A stretch of DNA of 63,206 nt from Alphaproteobacteria bacterium SS10 (GCA_019192455.1 JAHCML010000003.1:311244-374449), one strand, 5' to 3'; counted from the first letter of the stretch, positions 27,382-36,301 are shown. The notes: generated from the sequence alone by a model not told the origin. Program-made: numbers and translations.

Positions 27382-28191
27382 ATGAAGAAACTACTCGCGA
27401 CGCTGGCCGTTACGGCCCTCATCGCCTTGCCAGCTGAGATGGTTTGGGCCGTCGATGCCAGTCAGGAAGCGAAGGAGAAGGGCTTTGAGATTGCGGCCCG
27501 TTCCGATCGCTCCGACCGTGGCTTTGGTGATAGCCGGGTTGAGTTGAAGATGGTGCTGCGCAATGCCGCCGGCGCTGAAACCAGCCGGGACATGGAAATC
27601 TCCACCTTGGAGCTGCCCGATGAAGATATCGGTGACCGCAGTCTGCTAACCTTCTCCTCCCCACGGGATATCGAAGGCACGGCGCTGTTGTCCCATGCTC
27701 GCATCTTGGATCCCGATGATCAGTGGCTTTATCTGCCAGCGCTGAAGCGGGTGAAGCGCATCTCCTCAGCCAACAAATCTGGCCCGTTCGTCGGGTCTGA
27801 ATTCGCGTTTGAGGACATCACCTCGCAAGAGCTGAACAAGTTCGACTATGTCTGGCTGCGTGAAGAGGCCTGCGGTGATCTGAACTGTGACGTGGTCGAG
27901 CGGTACCCGCTTTACGAAAACTCTGGCTATACCCGTCAGGTTGCCTGGATTGACCAAACCGACTTCCAGGTCCGTAAGGTTGAGTACTACGACCGCAAGG
28001 ATGATCTGCTGAAGACCCAGACTTTTGAGGATTACCGCCTCTATAACGACAAGTTCTGGCGTGCCCAGGTGTTCCGGATGGTGAACCACCAAACCGGTAA
28101 GAGCACCGATCTAATCTTTGGCGATTACATCTTTGAGGTGGGCCTCGACGATGGTGACTTTGTGAAAGGTGTGCTGCGCCGTCAGCGTTAA
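27382..28191 (+). CDS. LolA-like outer-membrane lipoprotein-sorting family protein
   Basis: This is a 269-residue exported protein. A Sec signal peptide is clear (MKKLLATLAVTALIALPAEMVWA, cleavage near residue 23). The mature part has the LolA/LppX-type half-barrel sequence: RVELKMVLRNAAGAETSRDMEI, LLTFSSPRDIEGTALLSH, DDQWLYLPALKRVKRISSANKSGPFVGSEFAFEDI and VRKVEYYDRKDDLLKTQTFEDY. This subfamily is regularly encoded beside MMPL pumps and is thought to ferry hydrophobic cargo across the periplasm. No lipobox cysteine is present, so it is probably soluble. The start is the ATG at 27382, 29 bases after the pump stop. Confidence 0.88.
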   Translation: MKKLLATLAVTALIALPAEMVWAVDASQEAKEKGFEIAARSDRSDRGFGDSRVELKMVLRNAAGAETSRDMEISTLELPDEDIGDRSLLTFSSPRDIEGTALLSHARILDPDDQWLYLPALKRVKRISSANKSGPFVGSEFAFEDITSQELNKFDYVWLREEACGDLNCDVVERYPLYENSGYTRQVAWIDQTDFQVRKVEYYDRKDDLLKTQTFEDYRLYNDKFWRAQVFRMVNHQTGKSTDLIFGDYIFEVGLDDGDFVKGVLRRQR

Positions 28192-28227
28192 GGCTGGGGG
28201 CTTGGGCTTTAAGGGGTAGGCAAGCTT

Positions 28228-29457
28228 ATGCGTTGGTTTACGAGAGGCAGTGCGGCCTTGCTGGCACTGATTGCGACGCCTGCCCTGGCCCAGGAACTTG
28301 ATCTGGGTGGGGTGTGGGAGAACACGGATATCAGCACCCAGCTCGCCTTTGAGCCGCGCTGGTTCCCCAGTGACCCGGCCTTCCCCGATCAGTTTGATGG
28401 CATTCAGTTCTCGGGCTTCATTCAACCTGAAATCTTCTGGGAGAATGATGACAGGGATGCCCAGGTTGCCTTGACCCCATTCCTGCGCCTCGATGCCCAG
28501 GATGATGAACGCACCCATTTCGACATGCGGGAAGCCTACTTCCGCCGCATCATTGATGATTGGGAAGTGTTGGTGGGCCTGAACCAGGTTTTCTGGGGCG
28601 TTACGGAATCCCGCCACCTAGTCAACATCATCAATCAGATCGATACGCTGGAAGACACGGCTGAGGAGGATTTCCTCGGCCAGCCCATGGTGCAGGTAGG
28701 GCACCAAACCGATATCGGTCGCTTTGATGCGTTCCTAATGCCGTATTTCCGGGAGCGGACCTTCGCCGGTCCTGACGGGCGCCTGCGTGGTCCCTTGCCG
28801 GTTGATACCGACCGGGCAGAGTATGAGAGCGATTTGGAAGAGCTGCGCCCTGATATTGCGCTCCGCTATGCCCATTTCATCGGTGATTTCGATGTCGGCC
28901 TGCACTACTTCCACGGCACTGGGCGGGAGCCTGACTTCCGCCTATCCGCCGATGGCACACGCCTGATCCCCCGCTATGTGGTGATCAATCAGGTTGGCGC
29001 TGATCTCCAATACACAACCGATGCCTGGCTTTGGAAATTTGAAGGCCTGGTGCGTGAGGGGCAGGGCGATACCTTTGCCGCCGCCGTTGCCGGGTTTGAG
29101 TACACGCTGTTCCAGGTATTGGAGAGTGATGCCGATCTCGGTTTTCTCGGTGAGGTGCTTTATGACGGCCGGGATGATGATGACCCGTCGGTCTTCCCCT
29201 CCGTGCTTGAGCGTGATGTCTTCATGGGCACGCGTCTGACCCTCAACGATATCCAAGACACCGCCATGTTGTTTGGTGTGACGGTTGATACTGAGGATGG
29301 CCTGGGCGGCTTCCGGTTAGAGGCTGAGCGCCGATTTGGCGATAGCTGGTTCGTTGAACTTGAGGCGCAGGCCTTCCTTGAAGATGATCCGGATAATCCT
29401 GCCTCGGTCTTTGACCGGGACAGCTTTGTCACCCTGCGCATTTCCAAGTATTTCTAA
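28228..29457 (+). CDS. outer-membrane beta-barrel protein of the MMPL cassette
   Basis: This is a 409-residue outer-membrane protein with a signal peptide (MRWFTRGSAALLALIATPALAQE, cleavage after ALA near residue 21). It has many alternating amphipathic strands and a C-terminal phenylalanine (FVTLRISKYF), the BAM recognition end. The central phrase EVLVGLNQVFWGVTESRHLVNIINQID recalls porin-like proteins encoded with RND/MMPL pumps and LolA-like partners. It is probably the outer-membrane exit or docking component of the cassette. It lies 36 bases after the LolA-like gene and ends 2 bases before the convergent MscS gene. Confidence 0.82.
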   Translation: MRWFTRGSAALLALIATPALAQELDLGGVWENTDISTQLAFEPRWFPSDPAFPDQFDGIQFSGFIQPEIFWENDDRDAQVALTPFLRLDAQDDERTHFDMREAYFRRIIDDWEVLVGLNQVFWGVTESRHLVNIINQIDTLEDTAEEDFLGQPMVQVGHQTDIGRFDAFLMPYFRERTFAGPDGRLRGPLPVDTDRAEYESDLEELRPDIALRYAHFIGDFDVGLHYFHGTGREPDFRLSADGTRLIPRYVVINQVGADLQYTTDAWLWKFEGLVREGQGDTFAAAVAGFEYTLFQVLESDADLGFLGEVLYDGRDDDDPSVFPSVLERDVFMGTRLTLNDIQDTAMLFGVTVDTEDGLGGFRLEAERRFGDSWFVELEAQAFLEDDPDNPASVFDRDSFVTLRISKYF

Positions 29458-29459
29458 AC

Positions 29460-31595
29460 TTACCCGGCGCCGGAACTAGAGCCTGAACCGCCTGTTGAGC
29501 CCTGTTGCTCCGCTGCTTCTTGGCGCAGCTGATGCTTGAGGGCGGCAGCTCCGGCGGCCTGTTTCTCGGCGCGCTGGTTGCGGCTCTCTTCATCCTCATC
29601 CTCAATGGCGACACGCACCTCGGGAGTTGAGAACTCGATGCCATTCTCAGCGAAGGCAGCCTGCACGGCGGCATAGGCATGACGCCGGATCAGGAACTGT
29701 TTGCCAGGTTTACACATGAACTTGGTGCTGATGACGAGGCCGTAATCATCCACCTCAATCACACCCTGGGATTTAAAGGGTTGGATGAAATCCTCCCCCA
29801 CATCCGGGTGGTCCAACAGCTCTTGCCCGGTACGCTTCAGCAGCTTGCGCACCTTCTCCAAATCCGTGTCGAAGGCGAGGCGGAAGCGCAGCTTCATAAT
29901 CGCCCAATCGCGGCTGTAATTCTGGATGGTCGCAATCTCACCAAACGGCACGGTGTTCAGTGCCCCACGGTGGTGGCGGAGTTGAAGGGAACGGGCATTG
30001 ATCTTCTCAACTGAGCCCTTCACCGAGCCCAGATCGATGTACTCACCCTGCCTAAAGGCATCATCGATGAGGAAGAACGCACCGGAGACGATATCCCGGA
30101 CAAGGGTCTGGGAGCCGAAGCCGATGGCGAGGCCCACAACACCAGCACCGGCTAGAACCGGACCGATATCTACACCGAGGGAGGACAGGATCATCATGCT
30201 GACGATCACCAGGATGATGGCTTGGCCGGTCCGTTTGATTAGCGGCAATAGGGTGCCAAGGCGGGACATGCCGGCGCCGCCGATCTCCATCTCAGCCAGA
30301 TCTCCTTGTTCAGCGGCGAAGGCCTCGTTCTCATCGGCGATCTTCTTATCAAGCCAGATCCGCAAGCTCTCCCAGGTCGCGTAGGCGAGCAGCACAACGA
30401 CCGCCACCTCAGTCAGTGCCCGCATGATCAAGGCGCCAACACTGGCATCATCAGCGGCACCTAAGAAGTTCACCCGCCAAGCGACGGTGAGGGCAAAGAT
30501 GGCAGCCACCCAAAGGCCAAGGCGAACCACACGGGTGATGGCCGCCGGAATTGGCTCCTCAAGCCCGCGCACCTCACGCCCTAACACCGCATCCACAGGC
30601 GGCAGGGTGAGGCCCAGAACCACGGTGAATAGGGCAGCACCAAATAGCGGGACAAAACCCAGCAGGCCACTCACCAACGCGGCCAGCCAGAGCACAATGG
30701 CGGCAGTGGCCAGAAGCCAAGGATAGGATCGCGCGATGCGCCCCCGGTAAGAGCGAGGATCATCGGCCAACAGCGCCTCACTCAACGCACCACGATTGAT
30801 AACGAATGCGGCGGCGAGGCCACCGGCGAGTGCTAAGCCGACCGAGGTCAGGAACAGGTAATGGGCATCACCGGTAACTCCCAACACGCCGAACAGTGAG
30901 CAGGTGAAGAAGCCAAAGGCGCCAAGGGCGGTGGCAAACAAGATTGTCGTGTTCAACCGCCGGGCCGATGGATCGTCAAAGGCCGGAATGCGGTAGGCCG
31001 GGGCCGGTAGGCTTAGATAGGCGCGCATACCGCCAGAGACGACGCGCATGATCAGGATGGCCGCCAGATAGAAGGCAAAGGCCACGCGGTCCCGCGGGTC
31101 CGCACCGCCCAACAGCATGAAGACAGTGGTCGCGATAACGGCAAAGATCACCATCTCAGCGCCATCACGGCTCAGGCTTAGCGCCATCACGCGTAGTTTG
31201 CGTGATAGGGGCACCGCGGCGTCATTAGCGCCAGCGGGTGGTGGGCGCCGTCGGGGCGAGGCGAAATGGGCAGCAGCCCAGCCAATACCGACCGAGAGCA
31301 GGAATAGCAGGACAAACTGCATCAACCCGCCGTCCTCGCGGCCCTGGGTCAGGGCGGTGGTGGCGGCGGTAAGGGCGTCACCCAGCTCGCCATAGCTGCC
31401 AAAGATATCGCCAAGGCGGGTCTGGACCGTGGTGAAGGCTTGTTGGAACTGATAGGCGAGATCGGCCGGGGTCCAGGCGGCACCCTGGTTGGCGGTTTCC
31501 TCGGTCAGCCGGTCAACAAACAGGGTGCGCAGCTCACCATCTGAGAGGCGCGCCAAATCCTCGGCGGTCAATTGATCCGTGTTGGTATCGGCCAT
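29460..31595 (-). CDS. MscS-family mechanosensitive channel, large form
   Basis: This is a 711-residue inner-membrane channel that relieves hypo-osmotic pressure. An N-terminal extension (residues 1-70) precedes about eleven membrane helices. The pore helix and cytoplasmic start read VDIGPVLAGAGVVGLAIGFGSQTLVRDIVSG, followed by the beta domain (EYIDLGSVKGSVEKINARSLQLR and NTVPFGEI) at about residues 495-570, then the alpha/beta domain and a Gly/Ser-rich tail. It belongs to the long MscS group (YbdG/MscM-like size) rather than the 280-residue type. The ATG at 31595 is preceded by a purine-rich GGGAG. Confidence 0.93.
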   Translation of the reverse strand: MADTNTDQLTAEDLARLSDGELRTLFVDRLTEETANQGAAWTPADLAYQFQQAFTTVQTRLGDIFGSYGELGDALTAATTALTQGREDGGLMQFVLLFLLSVGIGWAAAHFASPRRRPPPAGANDAAVPLSRKLRVMALSLSRDGAEMVIFAVIATTVFMLLGGADPRDRVAFAFYLAAILIMRVVSGGMRAYLSLPAPAYRIPAFDDPSARRLNTTILFATALGAFGFFTCSLFGVLGVTGDAHYLFLTSVGLALAGGLAAAFVINRGALSEALLADDPRSYRGRIARSYPWLLATAAIVLWLAALVSGLLGFVPLFGAALFTVVLGLTLPPVDAVLGREVRGLEEPIPAAITRVVRLGLWVAAIFALTVAWRVNFLGAADDASVGALIMRALTEVAVVVLLAYATWESLRIWLDKKIADENEAFAAEQGDLAEMEIGGAGMSRLGTLLPLIKRTGQAIILVIVSMMILSSLGVDIGPVLAGAGVVGLAIGFGSQTLVRDIVSGAFFLIDDAFRQGEYIDLGSVKGSVEKINARSLQLRHHRGALNTVPFGEIATIQNYSRDWAIMKLRFRLAFDTDLEKVRKLLKRTGQELLDHPDVGEDFIQPFKSQGVIEVDDYGLVISTKFMCKPGKQFLIRRHAYAAVQAAFAENGIEFSTPEVRVAIEDEDEESRNQRAEKQAAGAAALKHQLRQEAAEQQGSTGGSGSSSGAG

Positions 31596-31720
31596 GGCCG
31601 TCTCGATGCTCCCGCTTTTTCTTTTCAGTTTAGGCGGTTAGCCACGGTCACGCCAACTCACAACCACAATATGGCTGTGTGAGCATCGGTTGATGGTCGA
31701 AATGTTGGGAAGATTAAGAC

Positions 31721-31796
31721 TGGTGGAGCTAAGCGGGATCGAACCGCTGACCTCCACAATGCCATTGTGGCGCTCTCCCAGCTGAGCTATAGCCCC
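31721..31796 (-). tRNA. tRNA-Ala, anticodon GGC
   Basis: Read on the minus strand, the acceptor arms GGGGCTA and TAGCTCC pair (one G-U). The D-arm ATAGCTCAGCTGGGAGAGC, the anticodon stem CCACA/TGTGG with loop ATGGCAT (anticodon GGC at 31763-31761), the T-arm GCGGTTCGATCCCGC and an encoded CCA are all present. It is 76 bases long. It decodes GCC and GCU alanine codons. Confidence 0.97.
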
Positions 31797-31847
31797 GCAC
31801 CAGTCTGAGCGGAGGTATTTAGGCGGTTAGCACCGGCCTGGCAAGCC

Positions 31848-32921
31848 TCAAAATTTCGCTGAGATGCTAAAGGCACCGAATTGCTGGCGACCACCCTGGG
31901 TCATGAATTCCTCAGTGCGGGTGACATAGGTGTAAGCCAGCTGCACGCCTCGAACCTGCATGGCGACACCAACCTGAAAATCAGCGACCAACGGACGTCG
32001 ATCAACGCTGGGCCCGCCACTGCGTAACAGGTTGCCATCCAGGAAGATGTTGTAGCCAACAGCGCGTCCCACAACGCCGCCAAACACATACCAGCTGAAA
32101 TCATCCTTTGGATCAAAGAAGCCGCCGCCCGCAAGCGCTGGCCTTACCCGCGGCGGGCCAAAATCATTGCGGAGATCTTGGCCAAACCGGAAGGTGACGC
32201 CGAGCTGCGCCTGGGTAAGCACATTACCGACGGAGAAGCCCGCACTGGGCGTGATGTCAAAGCCGTAACCGTCAAACAGGTCGTCTTCAGCGCCCTGCCA
32301 GTCGAAGACGCTGCGGAAGCTTCGGTCATAGCTGATCAGCAGCGCTGGTTCGTTTGCCAGTTGGTTGTCCCAGCCATTCGCCTCATCGACACCGATCAGT
32401 TTGTGGAAGTTGTTCTGAACCTGCTCGCCCAGTGCGGCATCGCCGACGATGCCCAATTGCAGGGTTAGGGTATCCAGCGCCTGTGGTCGCTCAACCTGCA
32501 GTGCAACCTCACCATAGAGATAACCAGCATAGGGATGCTGGTCGGGCAGGGGTTGGGTCGCCTCGATATCTTCTGGCGTGAAGATGCTATGCCCGGCGGC
32601 GAGGCCAAAGCGGATGTTGTCTGTGCCGTCGGCATCCAACAGCAGTCGCGCCGCCTTTGACGCGTCAGCGCCCAACCTCTGTGTTGGTGACAGGTACGAG
32701 ATGCGGTTGCCGTTGGTGTAGTTGCGATCCGTCCCGCCGAAGGTGTCGTTCTCCCAGATGAAGGTGAAGGTGCCTTTCTCATCCGGCATCAGGTTGCGGC
32801 GGTCGCTATCATCGAGGCGCTGTGCCACCTCATCTGCAAGGGCGCTGAGGGATGGCAAGCAAAAGGCCAGGGCGGTGATTACCACCGCCACTGGCCCCAA
32901 TGCTTTTCGGATTTTAGTCAT
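31848..32921 (-). CDS. LpxR-like lipid A 3'-O-deacylase family protein
   Basis: This is a 357-residue outer-membrane protein with a signal peptide (MTKIRKALGPVAVVITALAFCLPSLSALA). The mature N-terminus FTFIWENDTFGGTDRNYTNGNRISYLSP matches the LpxR (DUF2219) signature, ENDxF...DxxYTNG. LpxR is a 12-strand barrel that removes the 3'-acyloxyacyl chain of lipid A with calcium. A C-terminal Phe (FGAFSISAKF) supports a barrel. Start: the ATG at 32921 gives a clean signal peptide; an in-frame GTG at 32960 would overlap the upstream gene's end. Whether this homologue is active is not shown by sequence alone. Confidence 0.9.
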   Translation of the reverse strand: MTKIRKALGPVAVVITALAFCLPSLSALADEVAQRLDDSDRRNLMPDEKGTFTFIWENDTFGGTDRNYTNGNRISYLSPTQRLGADASKAARLLLDADGTDNIRFGLAAGHSIFTPEDIEATQPLPDQHPYAGYLYGEVALQVERPQALDTLTLQLGIVGDAALGEQVQNNFHKLIGVDEANGWDNQLANEPALLISYDRSFRSVFDWQGAEDDLFDGYGFDITPSAGFSVGNVLTQAQLGVTFRFGQDLRNDFGPPRVRPALAGGGFFDPKDDFSWYVFGGVVGRAVGYNIFLDGNLLRSGGPSVDRRPLVADFQVGVAMQVRGVQLAYTYVTRTEEFMTQGGRQQFGAFSISAKF

Positions 32922-32946
32922 CCGTCCGGTGACGTAGCTGGGTGAC

Positions 32947-33450
32947 TTATTCGTCGTCACCGCCGCGCCGTTTCACATCGCCGAGGTCTTCGTCACCATC
33001 CATGTCGTCATCACTGACGAGGACGTCATCATCATCGATGTCATCGCCGAGGTCGCTATCAAGATCGTCGGCGTCATCATCGCCATCGTCATCTTCGTCT
33101 TCGTCCTTGGCGCCAGCGGCAACTGCGTCGTCATCGCCGTCGAGCTCATCAATCTCTTTGATGTTCTCGTCTTCCTCTTCCTCGAGCTCGTCCTCGTCGG
33201 TTTCAGCCGCCGTGGTTTCGAGATCTTCTTCCTCTTCTTCGACCTCCGCCTCTTTAGCCTTCTTCTTGGAAGCCTTCTTCGGTGCAGGTTTGTCGTCCGG
33301 TGCGGTCCGGCTGCGGCGTGACTTCAGCAGCGCCTCAGGGTCGTATTCGGTGCCACATGATGGGCAAACCGGTGGATTTTTCGCCATGTCGTAATAGCGA
33401 GTGCCGCAGTTAGGGCAGATGCGTTTGATGCCAAGGTCAACCTTGCTCAC
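32947..33450 (-). CDS. TIGR02300-type zinc-ribbon protein with long acidic tail
   Basis: This is a 167-residue protein with an N-terminal two-CxxC zinc ribbon (DLGIKRICPNCGTRYYDMAKNPPVCPSCG), a basic patch (KKASKKKAKEAE) and an almost uninterrupted Asp/Glu tail from about residue 80. The FYDLN-type ribbon and the location beside aroA are typical of alphaproteobacteria; the function is unknown. I place the start at the GTG at 33450, which has AGGAG nine bases upstream and begins right before the conserved block. The open frame extends to an ATG at 33537, which would add 29 unconserved residues. A Ser-rich frame on the other strand is an artefact of the acidic codons. Confidence 0.85.
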   Translation of the reverse strand: MSKVDLGIKRICPNCGTRYYDMAKNPPVCPSCGTEYDPEALLKSRRSRTAPDDKPAPKKASKKKAKEAEVEEEEEDLETTAAETDEDELEEEEDENIKEIDELDGDDDAVAAGAKDEDEDDDGDDDADDLDSDLGDDIDDDDVLVSDDDMDGDEDLGDVKRRGGDDE

Positions 33451-33636
33451 GGGGTCAAGCTCCTGATCGGATAAGGCTTTATGGGCCGAAACGGGGATGT
33501 TTCGGATAAATCGGTAGGTGATTAGGGCGTTTGCCATGGGCGGGACGCCTTGTCAAAGTCAAATTGGCGGTTTAATCCGGGGGTACATCTCGGTCGCGCA
33601 AAACGCGTCGCTTTTACGACATGATCCACGAAAACC

Positions 33637-35025
33637 ATGGCCTCGAATGCCACAATGAAGCGCCCAATGGTGGCGCGCCGTTCCGATGCGCTAACCGGCA
33701 CTATCCGGGTACCTGGCGACAAATCGATTTCCCACCGCTCTCTAATCTTCGGCGGATTGACCGTTGGTCGAACCGAAGTCACCGGCCTTTTGGAGGCGGA
33801 AGACGTCCTAAATACCATGGCTGCCATGCAAGCGCTCGGTGCCCGCATTGAGTACCGCAAGGGCCGTGGCGGGATGAGCAGCGAGGGCGGCTCGGTCAGT
33901 ATTGACGGTGTTGGTGTTGGTGCACTCGCCGAACCTGACCGTGTGCTCGATATGGGCAATAGCGGTACCGCCGCCCGGCTGTTGGTTGGCCTGGTTGCCA
34001 CCCATCCAATCACCACCTTCTTCACCGGCGACGCATCGCTGGTGAAGCGCCCCATGGCCCGGGTTACCGTGCCGCTGGGTCAGATGGGGGCGAACTTCCT
34101 CACCCGCTCAGGTGAGTTGGGTACGGGGCGTTTGCCCATGTCGGTTATTGGTGCCGAACTACCAATCCCGATTGAGTATCGCCTGCCGGTTGCCTCGGCG
34201 CAGGTCAAGTCAGCGGTTCTACTGGCCGGTCTGAACACGCCAGGTGAGACCAGCGTGATTGAGGATGTGCCAACCCGTGACCACACGGAAAACATGCTCA
34301 AGCATTTCGGCATTCCAGCCAGCATCACCGAGCTTGATGACGGTGCGTCCAAGATCACGGTCACAGGGCAGCAAGAGCTGGTTCCCGCCGCGATCCAGGT
34401 GCCGAGCGATCCATCCTCGGCTGCTTTCCCATTGGTTGCAGCGCTGCTGCGGCCTGGGTCGGATGTGACGATTGAGGCGGTGGGCATGAATGAACGCCGG
34501 ACCGGCTTGTTCATCACGCTGCAGGAAATGGGTGCTGATATCACCATCCTGAACGAGCGGGTTGAGGCCGGCGAGCCTGTCGCTGATCTGCGGGTTCGCT
34601 ATAGCAAACTTGAAGGCATTGAGGTGCCAGCCGAGCGCGCGGCAAGCATGATTGATGAATATCCCGTGCTGATGGCGGCGGCGTCCTGTGCCAAGGGCAC
34701 AACCTATATGCCGGGTCTGCATGAGTTGCGGGTGAAGGAGAGTGATCGTCTGGCGATGATGGCCAAGGGTCTGGCCGCTTGCGGTGTTGATCTCACCGAG
34801 GGTGAAGAGGACCTTACCATTCGCGGAACGGGAGAACCGCCACGCGGCGGTGCAGAGGTGGAAACGGCTTTAGACCACCGAATTGCAATGAGTTTTCTCA
34901 TTTTGGGTCAATCTACTGCAGAACCGGTCACTGTCGATGATGCCAGCCCAATCGCCACCAGCTTCCCAAACTTCACGAGTTTGATGGAAGGGCTAGGGGC
35001 GAAACTGCAGCGCGCGCCGATTTAG
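33637..35025 (+). CDS. aroA: 3-phosphoshikimate 1-carboxyvinyltransferase (EPSP synthase)
   Basis: This enzyme joins phosphoenolpyruvate and shikimate 3-phosphate in the sixth step of chorismate synthesis. Conserved blocks are [17 protein letters not shown] (near residue 25), the LGNSGT-like [22 protein letters not shown] and [11 protein letters not shown]. The length of 462 is a little long at the N-terminus, so the ATG at 33655 is an alternative start. The sequence is of the class II-like alphaproteobacterial type. The stop codon TAG interlocks with the TAA of the convergent zinc-ribbon gene. It is transcribed divergently from the TIGR02300 gene. Confidence 0.96.
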   Translation: MASNATMKRPMVARRSDALTGTIRVPGDKSISHRSLIFGGLTVGRTEVTGLLEAEDVLNTMAAMQALGARIEYRKGRGGMSSEGGSVSIDGVGVGALAEPDRVLDMGNSGTAARLLVGLVATHPITTFFTGDASLVKRPMARVTVPLGQMGANFLTRSGELGTGRLPMSVIGAELPIPIEYRLPVASAQVKSAVLLAGLNTPGETSVIEDVPTRDHTENMLKHFGIPASITELDDGASKITVTGQQELVPAAIQVPSDPSSAAFPLVAALLRPGSDVTIEAVGMNERRTGLFITLQEMGADITILNERVEAGEPVADLRVRYSKLEGIEVPAERAASMIDEYPVLMAAASCAKGTTYMPGLHELRVKESDRLAMMAKGLAACGVDLTEGEEDLTIRGTGEPPRGGAEVETALDHRIAMSFLILGQSTAEPVTVDDASPIATSFPNFTSLMEGLGAKLQRAPI

Positions 35026-35324
35026 CGGTACCACTGCTTCCCGCTTGAGTTGATGATCAGCTCAATGCTGAGTTTCAGCGCGAAAATCGCTGAAAAAGCC
35101 AGCATAGGCAGCACCATCATCGACACATACGCGTCTTCCATGCCGAAGCCGTAGACCGCCAAAGCTATTGTTAAACCAACGAAAATAGCGATTGGCTTGG
35201 CATGTAGTGATGATTGCACGCCGAAATAGCTGCGGTAGCCGTATTTCGCGCCGCAGCCTCGGCAATGGGTTGCAACTGCCGGTATTCTTGTCTGGCAGTG
35301 CGGACAATTGATCATGTCGGTCAT
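35022..35324 (-). CDS. small zinc-ribbon membrane protein, unknown function
   Basis: This 100-residue protein has an N-terminal zinc ribbon ([22 protein letters not shown], two CxxC pairs) and two hydrophobic segments (about residues 45-60, [16 protein letters not shown], and 70-85, [15 protein letters not shown]). No specific family is recognised. The ATG at 35324 has an excellent GGGAGG seven bases upstream, which supports it being a real gene. Its TAA stop (35024-35022) overlaps the aroA TAG, leaving no intergenic space. Confidence 0.82.
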   Translation of the reverse strand: MTDMINCPHCQTRIPAVATHCRGCGAKYGYRSYFGVQSSLHAKPIAIFVGLTIALAVYGFGMEDAYVSMMVLPMLAFSAIFALKLSIELIINSSGKQWYR

Positions 35325-35403
35325 GCAAAAACCTCCCTGATGCCTCACACCAAAAGGTCTGCCCGATATGACCGAACAAGCAATCCGCGTACCGATTGCG
35401 GGT

Positions 35404-35949
35404 TTAGGTTAGCAGTTGATCGAGTAAGGTGTTGGTTTCGCTGATGAAATCATCCAAATCGCCATGGTTGTGGATGTAGTGTTCAGCGATGGCGATAGGC
35501 CCGCCCTTTTCTAGCTTCTCAATCTCGGCAATATCTCGCTGCCGGGCCTCATCAAAGGTGAGGGGGCGCACTTCCCGTTCCGCCAGGCGTTGGTGGCGTA
35601 GGCTGCGGGGTGCCACGATCCCTACCAGAACCAGATGCTCACCAAACTCAGCGCGCAGGGTTTTGTACTCTGAGAAGCTATAGAGCCCGTCAATGCCAAC
35701 CCCCTTCTCGGTTGAGAGGTGAGTGCGCAGCTTTGGCAGGGCTAGCTGTGCCATGGCATCCATACCGTGCTTTTCCCGCAGTTCTTCGCGCACCGCGCGC
35801 TCATTCTCCGGCGTTGCGGGTAGGCCGCGATCACGCACCTCTTGCAGGACCAAGCCGCCGAAATAGACGATCGGCAAGCCGCGACGGCGAAGCTCTTCAG
35901 AAAACACGGATTTGCCCGAACCGGGCATGCCTACAGCTGCGATGATCAT
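35404..35949 (-). CDS. UPF0200-like P-loop nucleotide kinase
   Basis: This is a 181-residue AAA/NMP-kinase-fold protein. Walker A is at the N-terminus (MIIAAVGMPGSGKSVFSEELRRRG), followed by VYFGGLVLQEVRDRGLPATPENERAVREELREKHGMDAMA, GVGIDGLYSFSEYKTLRAEFG, VGIVAPRSLRHQRLAERE, DIAEIEKLEKGGPIAIAEHYIHNHGDLDDF. This order is that of the archaeal UPF0200 family, related to dephospho-CoA and cytidylate kinases. The substrate is unknown. The ATG at 35949 begins the P-loop strand but has a weak ribosome site; the frame is open to 36078. It occupies, in reverse orientation, the aroA-rpsA interval where cmk is usual in alphaproteobacteria. Confidence 0.82.
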   Translation of the reverse strand: MIIAAVGMPGSGKSVFSEELRRRGLPIVYFGGLVLQEVRDRGLPATPENERAVREELREKHGMDAMAQLALPKLRTHLSTEKGVGIDGLYSFSEYKTLRAEFGEHLVLVGIVAPRSLRHQRLAEREVRPLTFDEARQRDIAEIEKLEKGGPIAIAEHYIHNHGDLDDFISETNTLLDQLLT

Positions 35950-36301
35950 GGTGGTAAGTAACCAGTGATTGGGGTGGATCTGGGCCGGGGTTGTAGCACC
36001 AGGAATTCGCGCCCGCCAGCATGGCCGCCACGATGCTTGCAATTCGCCAGCGTGACGCCTATAACCCGCGGCGTTCAATGGTTTGGCTTACACATCCTGC
36101 TCTGCTGCTTGCCGGCGCGCGAGGTGTGATCTGACCCTCGGGCGTTTTTCATTTTTGAAGCGCTGGCAGGGACGCCGCTGAACACAAACGACCTTAAAGC
36201 CGTTGAAGACGCGCCGCTTACGCGACCGGTGCGGGACTTTGATGGTTTTGCCAACGGGTCTCCATCAACCTCTTACCCGTCGCGTGATAACTGGAGTTTT
36301 C
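35950..36301. other. divergent region upstream of rpsA
   Basis: About 350 bases lie between the UPF0200-like gene and rpsA. No coding frame is convincing. A weak hairpin (CGAGG/CCTCG, 36120-36140, then GGCGTTTTT) lies 160 bases before the rpsA start and could belong to the S1 leader. S1 is known to control its own mRNA through leader structure in enterobacteria, but nothing here proves the same. Confidence 0.45.

Noticed and set aside
32942-33394. Ser-rich plus-strand frame of 150 codons
   Set aside because: It is the complement of GAC/GAG/GAT codons in the acidic tail of the TIGR02300-type gene.
36120-36148. Hairpin with GGCGTTTTT upstream of rpsA considered as a terminator
   Set aside because: No plus-strand gene ends upstream of it; the stem is short with a 10-base loop. 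It was kept only as a possible leader element.
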